From CBDFMG01 sp965221205 [NCBI: bacterium] (GTDB lineage: Bacteria > SM23-31): a stretch of DNA of 64,000 nt. Every line of letters begins with the position of its first letter. The first letter of the stretch is position 1. Shown here one piece after another: positions 28,077 through 37,667 of this stretch. Below the pieces are notes generated by a model that saw only the letters and a program-made list of their open reading frames with translations, was not told the DNA's origin and ran no database searches. Made by a program: the position numbers and the translations under genes. The stretch is from positions 2,604,001 to 2,668,000 of the forward strand of contig OZ244870.1 in the NCBI GenBank assembly GCA_965221205.1. The letters are read 5' to 3'.

Positions 28077-29539
28077 TTAATCGTTATCTAATACATTTAA
28101 TTGTGGGGCTGTTTTGTGGAATCGTTCTGCTCTATGATAAGGCGTATCTGTGAGTGGAAGGTCTAATCTTGTCCCATGAAGCAATTTGTCTATTGTAATT
28201 ATCTGTAACTTTTGGAATTTCCCTTGTGATCCTGATTGATACAATCCTTTTCCAATTGCTTCGTCTTTCATTGGTTGTGTTGGATTTTCCAATGTAATCA
28301 AAACTCCTATTGGAGCATCATCTCTCACCATTACATGACCCAAATCTCTAATATCTTTTACTCCTACACGACCGCTTTTGACCGAAACAACGATTTTCTT
28401 GTAATCTTTTTTGGATATTTTTCCTTTTTCATGAAAGTACAACAACCCATCAACACCTTTGTCCGAACCCTTCTTTTTTTCGTACTTTGCCCCTATGAGT
28501 GATAATGCCCAATACTGGAATTCATATCTACCTTGTTTTGCCAATTCACGAGCACCTGGAACATCTTCCGGTTCGCCAATAACCTTATAATCTTCTTTTG
28601 GTAACAATTTAAACCGATTTTGCAATCTGAATTTAATAAGGTTTGTTGCAATGTGGGTTATGTCTATTCCAATCCAATGCCTTCCTAATTCCTCAGCAAC
28701 ACTTATCGCCGTACCACAGCCACAAAACGGGTCAAGAACAATATCTCCTTCGCTTGAGGAAGCCTTTATAATTCTCTCAAGTAACGCTTCGGGCTTTTGT
28801 GTTGGATAACCAAGTCTTTGTTTAGATGAAGGCATTATAGGTTGAATATCGAAAACATCATCCGGATGTTTTCCTTTAGGATGTGGTTCGTAATTATCAT
28901 ACACTTTGTCCCCTCTAAAGGATCTTGCTCTATACTGGAGACGCTCAAGAGATTCTTTGGAATAAGGCGTTCTAACACTGTCAGCATTAAAGTTCCATCC
29001 TTCCCCCTTTACGTAAAAAACAAAATAATATCATGGCGGCGACCAAAACGTTTTTTTGAAACTCCGCCCCCTCTATAATGCCATATAATTTCATTTTGAA
29101 AGTTCTTAGCTTCAAATATAGTATCCATGAGAATTTTTAAATAGTGGCTTGCCGTTGGGTCGCAATGCAAATAAATCGATCCAGTAGTTTTTAGTACTCT
29201 TTTCAATTCGAGCAATCTAATACACATCATTGTTAAATAAGCCATATAATCATTTTGTCTCAAAAATCCACGAAAACATTGCACCATTTCGGAGACATTG
29301 GGGGGAGTGTTTTCTATTATTTCATGGTACGCAGATTCAGATTCTTTCGTCCAATGCCACGTGTCTTCAAATGCGATTATCTGTGATTCAGAAAGTTCTC
29401 CCGAAGGCTCTTTAAACAATACGTTGTAATTTGCCTTTGAATTAAATGGGGGATCGAGGTAAATTAAATCCACATAATTGTCGGGGATATACTCTTGAAG
29501 AATTTTTAGATTGTCACCGTAAAATAAAGTGTTGTCCAT
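28077..29539 (-). pseudogene. DNA methyltransferase fused to an Mrr-like nuclease domain, frameshifted
   Basis: The N-terminal part has the catalytic motif IV DPPFNS and the target region up to HDIILFFT. The frame then breaks at a six-base homopolymer (29015-29020) and resumes with [20 protein letters not shown] into a part with GYPTQKP and motif [10 protein letters not shown]. The order IV then I fits beta-class N6A/N4C enzymes. The C-terminal 150 residues include GVDGLLYF and [11 protein letters not shown], a PD-(D/E)xK pattern of Mrr-type nucleases. If the frameshift is real it is inactive; one base change in a homopolymer would restore a protein of about 485 residues. Confidence 0.75.
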
Positions 29540-29800
29540 TCGTATCCTTTTTTGGATTTGTCGTTTTTCTTCTTTTTACCTTGGGGGATAATGGATGAAG
29601 AGATAACGATTTGTCTTGATTCGCTTTTTTTGTCATCGTCTAAAAAGTCGGTCTGTAAGTAATTTTCTGGCAACAATGCGGTGTCTGCGGTGTCTGATGC
29701 AATAATAACATCTATATCAAATTCTTCTCGAATTTTATCTGCTTTTTTAATATGTCTCTTCCGTCTTTTGATAAAAACAGGGATTGATTTGTTTAACCAA
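29506..29800 (-). pseudogene. 3' end of an unknown gene, cut at the right inverted repeat
   Basis: A minus-strand frame is open from the inverted repeat and reads WLNKSIPVFIKRRKRHIKK, DKIREEFDIDVIIASDT, a serine/lysine-rich tail and a TAA at 29506, overlapping the methyltransferase start by 34 bp. No ATG, GTG or TTG precedes the conserved-looking part, so the 5' end appears lost at the repeat. The overlap suggests it was co-expressed with the methyltransferase. I do not recognise the family. Confidence 0.4.
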
Positions 29801-29813
29801 GTATACAGTCACG
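29789..29813 (-). repeat. Right inverted repeat of the methyltransferase module
   Basis: This is the complement of the left copy with two changes (CGTGACTGTATACTTGG at its outer end). It lies 13 bp from the korB stop codon and truncates the upstream open frame of the module. Confidence 0.8.
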
Positions 29814-29825
29814 TTATTTTTAATA

Positions 29826-30986
29826 TTAAATTCTCTGAAATGAGCTCATTAACTCTTGTACTGTAGTTTTTCGGTTTGGATTTGTAATGTCCCGTTTAGC
29901 AAGAGCCCGCGGCCCGATTTTTTCAGCCCAAAGAAGTTCAAGAGGATAAATTGTCGGATCCTCAAAGTATACTCCCTTGTAACACTCCCGCTGTCCATCT
30001 TCAGGATTAACACTCATGTATCCTTCAAGTCCGAGAGCGTATGCTTTTTTATTTTTTTCAATTCTCTCTTCATGTGACCTGACAACCGGATCATAATCGG
30101 GAGCTAAATCGCTCAAGTCTTTCATTCTTGTTTTGAAAAAATCAGCGGTGAATATATTGTTGTATGTGGGACACGGCTGTAACACATTGATAAAAGATGT
30201 ACCTTTATGTTTAACTCCTCTATTCAGAGTTTCTACCAGATGCTTTACCTGATTACTGTAACTCATGGCAACGAATGTATAATGGCCTGATATTGCAGCG
30301 GCAATCGGATTAATACCTTCTTTAATAGCAGGTGCGGCCATTGATTTTGTCTGCATATCTCTCAGCATTGTCGGTGATTGCTGGCCCTTTGTCAGACCAT
30401 AGACTTGATTATCGAAGACAATGATTGTCATATCGAGATTTTTTCTGCCAGCATGAAAAAAATGGTTCCCACCGATTCCGAGACCATCTCCGTCACCAAC
30501 AGTAACAATGACCTCTAAATCCCAATTTGCAAGTTTAACGCCCTGTGCAACAGAAATCGCTCGACCGTGCAGTGAGTGAAATGTATAGAGTTTGTCTAAT
30601 TGGTTAGTGATTTTGCCAGAACATCCTATTCCGGCAACTACCATGACACTGCTCGAATCCAAACCAGCCTCAGTCTCTTTTTTTTCAATTCCGGTTTGAA
30701 AAGCAATATCCTCCGCCTCTTCCTCGTCTTCCGTTATAACAGTGAGATCAGTTGTCACACCGTTATCGTTAAAATGAGCGATTGTTTTTCTGTATTCCGG
30801 ATCGTTACGTAATTTTATGATTAATTTGGTAATTGAAGTTCTAACTCCGTTATCTCCACATCCGGGACACCAGTCATTCGTACTGGAATTAACGAGATCG
30901 GAACTTTTCACTATATTCTTCTGCATGCTCTTGTCAGATGCTTGTACATTTACACCCTGAACATCATGTTGTGTTGAAATCGTCAT
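29826..30986 (-). CDS. korB: 2-oxoacid:ferredoxin oxidoreductase beta subunit KorB
   Basis: KorB carries the thiamine diphosphate centre of 2-oxoglutarate (or another 2-oxoacid):ferredoxin oxidoreductase. Seen are DWCPGCGDNGV, GIGCSGKI, TFHSLHGRA and the TPP-Mg motif GDGDGLGIGGNHF, followed by DNQVYGLTKGQ. The protein is 386 residues, longer than usual. It has a 25-residue N-terminal extension and a 50-residue acidic insert (around DEEEAEDIAFQTG) between the first TPP motif and GIGCSG. Its ATG overlaps the korA stop (ATGA). The complex feeds or drains the TCA cycle using ferredoxin. Confidence 0.93.
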   Translation of the reverse strand: MTISTQHDVQGVNVQASDKSMQKNIVKSSDLVNSSTNDWCPGCGDNGVRTSITKLIIKLRNDPEYRKTIAHFNDNGVTTDLTVITEDEEEAEDIAFQTGIEKKETEAGLDSSSVMVVAGIGCSGKITNQLDKLYTFHSLHGRAISVAQGVKLANWDLEVIVTVGDGDGLGIGGNHFFHAGRKNLDMTIIVFDNQVYGLTKGQQSPTMLRDMQTKSMAAPAIKEGINPIAAAISGHYTFVAMSYSNQVKHLVETLNRGVKHKGTSFINVLQPCPTYNNIFTADFFKTRMKDLSDLAPDYDPVVRSHEERIEKNKKAYALGLEGYMSVNPEDGQRECYKGVYFEDPTIYPLELLWAEKIGPRALAKRDITNPNRKTTVQELMSSFQRI

Positions 30987-32965
30987 ATGCGTTCTCCGAA
31001 AATTGTGTCGAGATTTTTGTCGGATTCCAGTTTTTTAACACAGCTATAAATTTCTTCAACTGAAAACGGTCGTGCGTTTTCTTTTAATAATCTTTTGTCA
31101 ACATTTAAACCCGTCATCGATCTGATATGCAGTTCCATCTGTCCACGTTTTCCGAATGAGCCATTATCGAGTGCAACACTCAGTCTGTTTTCCTCAATAT
31201 TAATAGATAGTTTAGCATTTTCGATAAATTGGCGTACTATTTTTGAAGGAAACGGGCTTGCATATTTAATCTGCAAAAATTGCACTCTATATCCATCTTC
31301 TCTTAATTTTCGCATTCCATCAAGAATCGGTCCTTTTGTGCTGCCCCAGCCTATCAAGCTGATATCAGCATTTTCGTCGCCAAAAATACTGACCCGCTTC
31401 TTTTCTGGTACTTTATTCGCCAATTCCTGCATTTTTTTAAAACGTTTATCATTGAATTTAATTCTGTTATCTGGATCGTCGGTAATTATACCATGCTCTG
31501 TGTGTTCATCTGAAGTGCTGTTATACTCACCACCGGGAATACCTGGAAGCGACCGCGGAGATATACCGGTGTCGGTCAATACATATCGTTTGAATTCCTC
31601 GTTCACTTTGCCGTTTGTATTAAAATCTTTAAAAGTAAGAATTTCACCACGGTCTATGGGAACCTTATTGAGGTCAAACGGTTCAACTGTTTCAGTTGAG
31701 TTCATAACGTGCTTATCAGTCAGATAAATCACCGGCATCTGGTATATATCGGCAGTATTGAATGCCTCTTGTATCATATAAAATGCATCTGTTACATCAC
31801 CGGGGATCATAACAATTCTCTCCGCTCCGCTGTGACTTGCATACAAAGAAAGCATTAAATCGGATTGGTCACCGCGCGTCGGCAAACCTGTACTTGGCCC
31901 CGGGCGCTGTGCTACCATTACAACAACAGGATCCTCTGTCATAACAGCCATACCGAATGCTTCCGATTTCAAGTCGAATCCCGGTCCAGCTGTCCCTGTC
32001 ATCGCACGAACACCGGTCCTGCCAGCCCCTATTGCAGCGTTCATCGCAGCAATTTCGTCTTCAGCTTGTTCAACAATTATTCTTGCTTTCATTTTCCACT
32101 CATCGAGCAAATCGCCGGTATCGGATGCAGGCGTAATCGGGTAATATGTGTAGAACTGCATTCCCGCATTAATTGCTCCGAGAGCGACTGAATGTGTACC
32201 CTTTATGAGTATCCTGTGCTCGTCTTTTTTTACTCTATCATTCCGGTCAACAATTTTCATATTGAACTTTTGTGAAAAGTTATCCTGAATATAATCAAAT
32301 CCAATTTTTGCGGCTTCCTTATTTAAGGGAATTAACTTCGGCTTTTTCGCAAATGAAGTTTCAATAACTTTGTTGACCATTGATATGTCAGCCCCCAATA
32401 CGGCGTAAGTCGCTCCTAGTATTGCCGTATTCGTCATCTTTGCAAGCACTGCCAGCTTAATCTCTTTAGCATTTGAAAGTTTTTTTATGAGGGTGGAAGC
32501 AGGAATTCCGTAGGCAAGAATGTCGCCTTTTGTTATTTTATCGACTGCTTCATTAACTGTTTCCTCATGATCAAAGTTTTTTTTGATGTTCTCGGAATTG
32601 TAAAGTACCGCACCACCCGGCCGTACTTTATCGAGAACGTGAGTCATTGCATCCCCGCCAAGCAATATTGCAATATCACTTAAATCGTGATGCGAATGGA
32701 CAGGATTTTCCGATACAATAATGCGCATATAAGAATTTCTGCCCATAATGTTCGAATGGTATTCGATGTTTTGAAAAACGAACAGGCCCATACTTGCTGC
32801 AGCAGAACCAAACATATCTCCGGCAGTATTAACACCTTTTCCCTGCTCCGCACTGATCATCAAACTTATTTCATTGACAATCACATCATCACTCGACTTA
32901 CTATTTCTTTCAGGTGGAACATCTACCTCAGAAGACACATCGATTGAATCAGTGTGTGTAGTCAC
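30983..32965 (-). CDS. korA: 2-oxoacid:ferredoxin oxidoreductase alpha subunit KorA (gamma-alpha fusion)
   Basis: The start is a GTG at 32965, with AGGAG seven bases upstream; a TTG at 33022 lacks a ribosome site. The 660-residue protein begins with a gamma domain (EQGKGVNTAGDMFGSAA, ILGGDAMTHVLDKVRPGG). Next is the pyrimidine-binding alpha domain (YYPITPASD, EDEIAAMNAAIGAGRTGVRA, GPGFDLKSEAFGMA, QRPGPSTGLPTRGDQSD). A C-terminal transketolase-like domain ends it (LIGWGSTKG, IEENRLSVALD). This gamma-alpha fusion is the usual form in FCB bacteria. It is translationally coupled to korB. Confidence 0.94.
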   Translation of the reverse strand: MTTHTDSIDVSSEVDVPPERNSKSSDDVIVNEISLMISAEQGKGVNTAGDMFGSAAASMGLFVFQNIEYHSNIMGRNSYMRIIVSENPVHSHHDLSDIAILLGGDAMTHVLDKVRPGGAVLYNSENIKKNFDHEETVNEAVDKITKGDILAYGIPASTLIKKLSNAKEIKLAVLAKMTNTAILGATYAVLGADISMVNKVIETSFAKKPKLIPLNKEAAKIGFDYIQDNFSQKFNMKIVDRNDRVKKDEHRILIKGTHSVALGAINAGMQFYTYYPITPASDTGDLLDEWKMKARIIVEQAEDEIAAMNAAIGAGRTGVRAMTGTAGPGFDLKSEAFGMAVMTEDPVVVMVAQRPGPSTGLPTRGDQSDLMLSLYASHSGAERIVMIPGDVTDAFYMIQEAFNTADIYQMPVIYLTDKHVMNSTETVEPFDLNKVPIDRGEILTFKDFNTNGKVNEEFKRYVLTDTGISPRSLPGIPGGEYNSTSDEHTEHGIITDDPDNRIKFNDKRFKKMQELANKVPEKKRVSIFGDENADISLIGWGSTKGPILDGMRKLREDGYRVQFLQIKYASPFPSKIVRQFIENAKLSINIEENRLSVALDNGSFGKRGQMELHIRSMTGLNVDKRLLKENARPFSVEEIYSCVKKLESDKNLDTIFGERI

Positions 32966-33265
32966 CGATAAACTCCTTGGTTTATGATATTGATTATTTG
33001 TGACAAAGTACTCTAGTGACAATTAAATAAATTATTTACTATCACAAAACCTTTAACATTTAATATACTACTTAAATTTCCTAAATGCATTAAAAATTGC
33101 GTTATAATACATTTAAAAATACTGCTTTTCTTTCTTATGCGATTACATTTGAATTTTGATCAAATAAATTTGTATATTTCCATTGAATTAGGGGCATACA
33201 CTCCCTATTTTATATCGTCTGGTATTCTGATTTTTTAAACAAACAATATAATCATTCGAAAAATT

Positions 33266-33355
33266 ATGATTCCTGTAGATCAAGTTAATTTAAAGGTTCC
33301 TGTACAAAACTTGAGGAATTTACTCATTTTTTTATTAGGTCTGATAAATTTATGA
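33266..33355 (+). CDS. Possible 29-residue leader ORF
   Basis: A short frame MIPVDQVNLKVPVQNL... with a hydrophobic tail ends in a TGA that overlaps the next ATG as ATGA. The overlap suggests coupling, but there is no clear ribosome site and the frame is short enough to be chance. Confidence 0.22.
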   Translation: MIPVDQVNLKVPVQNLRNLLIFLLGLINL

Positions 33356-33753
33356 GCAGATTTATCTCCAAAATTAAAAGCTATTTCCGGAATATTTTGG
33401 TTTTTAGGAATATTTTTATCACTTGGATAATCCTGGTTATTTTGCTGCTTGTTGGTCTTCATTTCAAGCTCGAAACCCACTTGATGGTAATTGGATTATC
33501 GATAATTACACTTCTAACAAAGGCTTTTACCGGATTAATGATGCTTGTAGGTATCGTCCCCTTCATTGGCCCTTTGCTGGTTAAAGTTTTATCTCTTCCT
33601 TTCTTCTTGCTTCTCAATGCTCTCGGATATTTTGTCAGCCTTTTTGCAATAAAAAAAGGTCATGGTAAAAGCGTAATAACGTACAGAATCTTGACAATAG
33701 TATTTTTATTTGGTGTAGCACTGGGGTATGTTTTGGGAAGAGTTCTTCAATGA
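33352..33753 (+). CDS. Small integral membrane protein
   Basis: This 133-residue protein has three or four hydrophobic helices (IFITWIILVILLLVGLHF, LITLLTKAFTG region, FFLLLNALGYFVSLFAI, ILTIVFLFGVALGYVLG) and a basic N-terminus. I recognise no family or motif. It lies 108 bp upstream of the purL start on the same strand and may share its transcript. There is no good ribosome site; translation could be coupled to the short upstream frame. Confidence 0.65.
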   Translation: MSRFISKIKSYFRNILVFRNIFITWIILVILLLVGLHFKLETHLMVIGLSIITLLTKAFTGLMMLVGIVPFIGPLLVKVLSLPFFLLLNALGYFVSLFAIKKGHGKSVITYRILTIVFLFGVALGYVLGRVLQ

Positions 33754-33861
33754 TGTGGATAATTGAATAGTAAAAATCAGTTGAAGATTAAACGAAATAT
33801 TAGTATACTAGTTTCCTTGCTAATTCGACCGTTAACCCATAATTATTGCAATTATTATCAT

Positions 33862-36800
33862 ATGCCTTTCCGTATAGAAGCTGCAACCCGAAATGATGTT
33901 GAAGATGTTGGTGGCAAAAGCCTGCAAACACGAATCAATCAGTTTTTCAACATCAACATTTCCTCAATCAGAGTGGTCAATGTTTTTATTGTAAACCTTC
34001 CTCTCTCTCATGAAGAAGTTGAAAAATCTCGACGTGCGATATTTTATGATTCCGTTATTCAGGATGCATCATTTGATGTCCTCAATACCGGTTCATTTGA
34101 CTGGTGTGTTGAGGTTAGATTTAAGCACGGCGTCACCGATACCGTAGGCGAAACAGCCAAAGAAGCTGTCAGCAACTTGTTAAATCGAAAATTTGATATT
34201 TCCGAAAAGGTATTTACTGGCAAACAATATAGAATCAGTTCGCCGGATGCTGACATGCATCAGATTTCATCTCTTGCACATGATTTTCTCGGTAATAACC
34301 TCATTGAATCCATAGACATACTGCCATTTGAACAATGGAAAACATCACCTCCGTTTAATGCTATACCAAAATTTCAATATTCGGAGAAATTTGCTATACA
34401 AGATTTTAATTTTTCTGTTGATGATAATGTTCTAACAGCGTTGAGTAAAGAAAGAACTTTATCGCTTGACCTTGAAGAGATGCATGCGATACGAAATTAT
34501 TTTAGCTGTGACAACATCAAAAAATCAAGAGAAAACATTGGTATAAGTGAAAATATCACAGATGTCGAGCTTGAAGCTCTTGCACAGACATGGTCGGAGC
34601 ATTGTAAACATAAAATTTTCAACAGCAAAATCCATTATACTGAAAATGGCCAAACTGAAACGATTGACAGTATTTTCGATACCTACATCAAGGGATCAAC
34701 TTACATTATCGATGATCGTGTCCCCTGGATGCTTTCGGTATTCAAGGACAACGCCGGTGTCATAAAGTTTAATGATAATATCAATCTTGTCTATAAAGTT
34801 GAGACACATAATAGTCCTTCTGCATTAGAACCATATGGTGGCGCCTTGACAGGCATAGTCGGTGTTAACAGGGATCCGTTAGGTACCGGCATAGGCGCAG
34901 AGCTGCTTTTTAATGTCTGGGGGTATTGTTTTGGCCCACCTTTTTACGAAAAACCTGTTCCGAAAGGTCTTCTTCATCCTTCGAGAATTCGTGAAGGAGT
35001 CCACAAAGGAGTAATCGATGGTGGTAATCAGTCTGGTATTCCGTATGGCCGCGGCTGGGAATATTTCGATGAGAGGTACATCGGAAAACCTATGGTATTT
35101 TGCGGAACAGTCGGCAGCATGCCTGCACTTGTATGCGGAAAACCGTCGTATGAAAAGAATGCAAGCCCTGGTGATAAAATTGTTATGGTCGGTGGTCGAA
35201 TCGGAAAAGACGGGATTCACGGTGCGACATTTTCATCAGAAGAACTGCATCAGGACTCACCCATGCAGGCGGTTCAGATCGGTGATCCGATTACGCAGAA
35301 AAAAATGTCAGATTTTATAATTGAATCTCGCGATCTCGGGCTCTATACTTGTATTACTGATAACGGAGCTGGAGGATTGTCATCATCCGTAGGAGAGATG
35401 GCAGAAATGAGTGGCGGTTGTTTTCTCGATCTTGAAAAGGCACCGCTCAAATATGTGGGATTGGAACCTTGGGAGATTCTCCTTTCTGAGGCACAAGAAC
35501 GGATGACATTAGCAGTAAGTCCTGAAACATTAGATGACCTGTTCAAGTTAGCCGATAAGCGAGGTGTTGAAGTAACTGTTCTTGGAGAGTTTACCGACTC
35601 TGGGAAATTTCACATTGCCTATGGCGAGCAGACAGTAGCATATCTCGATATGGAATTTTTACATAATGGATTGCCGCAAATGGAATTGACCGCCATATGG
35701 AATCCACCTGAAATAGATGAGCCTGATTTTCCTGAACCGGATAATTATAACAACATTTTAAAATCGTTGCTAAGGCGGTTGAACATATGCTCAAATGAAG
35801 GGAAATCACGGCAGTACGATCACGAAGTGAAAGGTCTTAGCATTATCAAGCCGTTTGTGGGTAAAGACATGGATGTGCCTTCCGATGCTTCAATTTTCAA
35901 TGTTGAATACGGTAGTAAAGAAGGAATTATTCTTGCAGAAGGAAAAAACCCAGGCTATTCTGACATAGACACATACCATATGGCCGCATCGGTTATAGAT
36001 GAGGCCGTTCGCCGTGTCGTTGGTTCAGGTGGAACACTCGAAACAATTGCAGGGCTTGATAATTTTTGCTGGCCTGATCCTGTTCAATCCGAGAAAACTC
36101 CCGATGGCCACTACAAGCTTGCACAGCTTGTTCGTGCTAATAAAGCGCTTTATGATTATACTGTCGCATTTTCTGTCCCTTGTATTTCGGGTAAAGATTC
36201 GATGAAAAACGACTCGATAATGGATGGGATTAAAATATCGATCCCTCCTACACTCCTCTTTTCCGTTATTGGTAGAATCGATGATATATCAAAAGCCGTC
36301 ACTATGGACGTCAAAAAACCAGGAGACTTGGTTTATGTTGTTGGTGAAACATTTGCCGAACTTGGAGGATCGGAATATTACAAATTACGGGGAGAACAAT
36401 TGGACAACGCTCCATTTATTGGAAAGTCCATTCCTAAAGTCACCGCAGAATCTGCAGTAACACTTTATCATGCAATTGAACGCATTACATCTGATGAGCT
36501 GGCACATTCAATTCACACTCCAGTTATTGGTGGTTTAGCCGTTGCTCTTGCAAAAACAGCATTTGCTGGTGGTTTCGGTATCCATGTGAAACTTGCCGAT
36601 GTCCCGTACTCCGGGGAATTGCGTGATGACTATGTTTTATTTTCAGAATCAAACAGCCGATTTGTGATTACAATTCCTCCCGAAAACAGAAAAAAATTTG
36701 AGCAGTTATTGCAAAAGACAAAATATTCTCACATAGGAACAACAACGGAAGATGCAAGACTTGCAATTACTGGAAATAAAGGAAACATCATTCTCGAATC

Positions 36801-36867
36801 GTCACTCAAGGACTTGAAATACGCCTGGAAAGACACATTGAAGGATTTTTATCATGGTAGCACCTAA
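33862..36867 (+). CDS. purL: Phosphoribosylformylglycinamidine synthase, synthetase subunit PurL (large form)
   Basis: The family N-terminus begins at the ATG at 33862 (MPFRIEAATRNDVEDVGG); 33 codons of upstream open frame have no homology signal. The 1001-residue protein has a PurS-like N-terminal domain, a linker with LAQTWSEHCKHKIF, then two AIR-synthase-like halves (ETHNSPSALEPYGGA, DNGAGGLSSSVGEMA, GKDSMKND, IGGLAVALAKTAF). It lacks the C-terminal glutaminase of 1250-1300-residue PurL, which is supplied by the next gene, purQ, overlapping by 14 bp. It catalyses ATP-dependent amidation of FGAR. Confidence 0.93.
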   Translation: MPFRIEAATRNDVEDVGGKSLQTRINQFFNINISSIRVVNVFIVNLPLSHEEVEKSRRAIFYDSVIQDASFDVLNTGSFDWCVEVRFKHGVTDTVGETAKEAVSNLLNRKFDISEKVFTGKQYRISSPDADMHQISSLAHDFLGNNLIESIDILPFEQWKTSPPFNAIPKFQYSEKFAIQDFNFSVDDNVLTALSKERTLSLDLEEMHAIRNYFSCDNIKKSRENIGISENITDVELEALAQTWSEHCKHKIFNSKIHYTENGQTETIDSIFDTYIKGSTYIIDDRVPWMLSVFKDNAGVIKFNDNINLVYKVETHNSPSALEPYGGALTGIVGVNRDPLGTGIGAELLFNVWGYCFGPPFYEKPVPKGLLHPSRIREGVHKGVIDGGNQSGIPYGRGWEYFDERYIGKPMVFCGTVGSMPALVCGKPSYEKNASPGDKIVMVGGRIGKDGIHGATFSSEELHQDSPMQAVQIGDPITQKKMSDFIIESRDLGLYTCITDNGAGGLSSSVGEMAEMSGGCFLDLEKAPLKYVGLEPWEILLSEAQERMTLAVSPETLDDLFKLADKRGVEVTVLGEFTDSGKFHIAYGEQTVAYLDMEFLHNGLPQMELTAIWNPPEIDEPDFPEPDNYNNILKSLLRRLNICSNEGKSRQYDHEVKGLSIIKPFVGKDMDVPSDASIFNVEYGSKEGIILAEGKNPGYSDIDTYHMAASVIDEAVRRVVGSGGTLETIAGLDNFCWPDPVQSEKTPDGHYKLAQLVRANKALYDYTVAFSVPCISGKDSMKNDSIMDGIKISIPPTLLFSVIGRIDDISKAVTMDVKKPGDLVYVVGETFAELGGSEYYKLRGEQLDNAPFIGKSIPKVTAESAVTLYHAIERITSDELAHSIHTPVIGGLAVALAKTAFAGGFGIHVKLADVPYSGELRDDYVLFSESNSRFVITIPPENRKKFEQLLQKTKYSHIGTTTEDARLAITGNKGNIILESSLKDLKYAWKDTLKDFYHGST

Positions 36868-37651
36868 GATTTGCATTATAGCTGGAAACGGTTTTAATTG
36901 TGAAAAAGAAACATCCTATGCTTTCTCGCTCTGCGGAGGTGATCCTGTTATTATTCATATGAATGATGTAATTTCCAAAGAAGTGAGCCTGAGCAATTTT
37001 CAGGTACTTGCTATTGTTGGTGGTTTCAGTTATGGGGATCATCTGGGAAGTGGCAAGGTTGCTGCAAATATCTTTAAATCTTCATTGTCCGATGAATTAT
37101 TGAAATTTATTAATCGCGACACGCTAACATTGGGTACGTGCAATGGTTTCCAAATCATTACGCTGCTTGGTCTTCTTCCCGCATTTGACAATAACTATCT
37201 TTCTCACACAGTAACGATTTCTCAGAATTCTTCAGCCAGATATGAAGACAGATGGGTTAATATTAGTGTGAACAAAAAGTCACCTTGCGTATTCACAAAA
37301 GAATTAGACAAACTTTATCTTCCAATCCGGCATGGTGAAGGCAAAGTGTTTTCTCCGGATCATAATGTAATAGACAGAATAAAATATTCTCAGCAGATTG
37401 CACTCCAGTACTGTGATCCAATTACCGGTCAGCCGACTCAGGAATACCCGCACAACCCGAATGGCTCGCTCAATGCAATTGCCGGTATGTGTGACGAAAC
37501 TGGTAGAGTGTTTGGATTAATACCTCATATCGAAGCCTGCTTAAGTCCTTATAGTCACCCATCTTGGACGAGAATGAAATCTGAAGATACCATTCCTGCT
37601 GAAGGTGATGGAGTTCAAATTTTCAGGAATGCTATATCTTATTTTAATTAG
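36854..37651 (+). CDS. purQ: Phosphoribosylformylglycinamidine synthase, glutaminase subunit PurQ
   Basis: This 265-residue class I glutamine amidotransferase supplies ammonia to PurL. The nucleophile is Cys in LGTCNGFQ, and the oxyanion region is GGFSYGDHLG. The catalytic His and Glu lie in LIPHIEA, where most PurQ have MPHPE. Another conserved site is LPIRHGEGK. It overlaps the purL 3' end by 14 bp, and the two together equal the length of a fused PurL, so the split form probably works as a tight complex. It ends in TAG. Confidence 0.94.
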   Translation: MVAPKICIIAGNGFNCEKETSYAFSLCGGDPVIIHMNDVISKEVSLSNFQVLAIVGGFSYGDHLGSGKVAANIFKSSLSDELLKFINRDTLTLGTCNGFQIITLLGLLPAFDNNYLSHTVTISQNSSARYEDRWVNISVNKKSPCVFTKELDKLYLPIRHGEGKVFSPDHNVIDRIKYSQQIALQYCDPITGQPTQEYPHNPNGSLNAIAGMCDETGRVFGLIPHIEACLSPYSHPSWTRMKSEDTIPAEGDGVQIFRNAISYFN

Positions 37652-37667
37652 ATCAAAGTGAAAACAC

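Larger units (their letters stand above)
28045..29813. mobile_element. Inverted-repeat-bounded DNA methyltransferase module
   Basis: The whole insert between the amidase gene and korB is framed by 25-bp inverted repeats with two mismatches. It contains only a methyltransferase-nuclease gene and the tail of an upstream open frame that begins at the right repeat. This looks like a transferred restriction-modification cassette. No transposase or integrase is present. The boundaries are inferred from the repeats. Confidence 0.55.

Noticed and set aside
30600-32947. Several open frames of 70-210 residues opposite korA and korB.
   Set aside because: They are antisense shadows of well-supported genes and show no motif or ribosome site.
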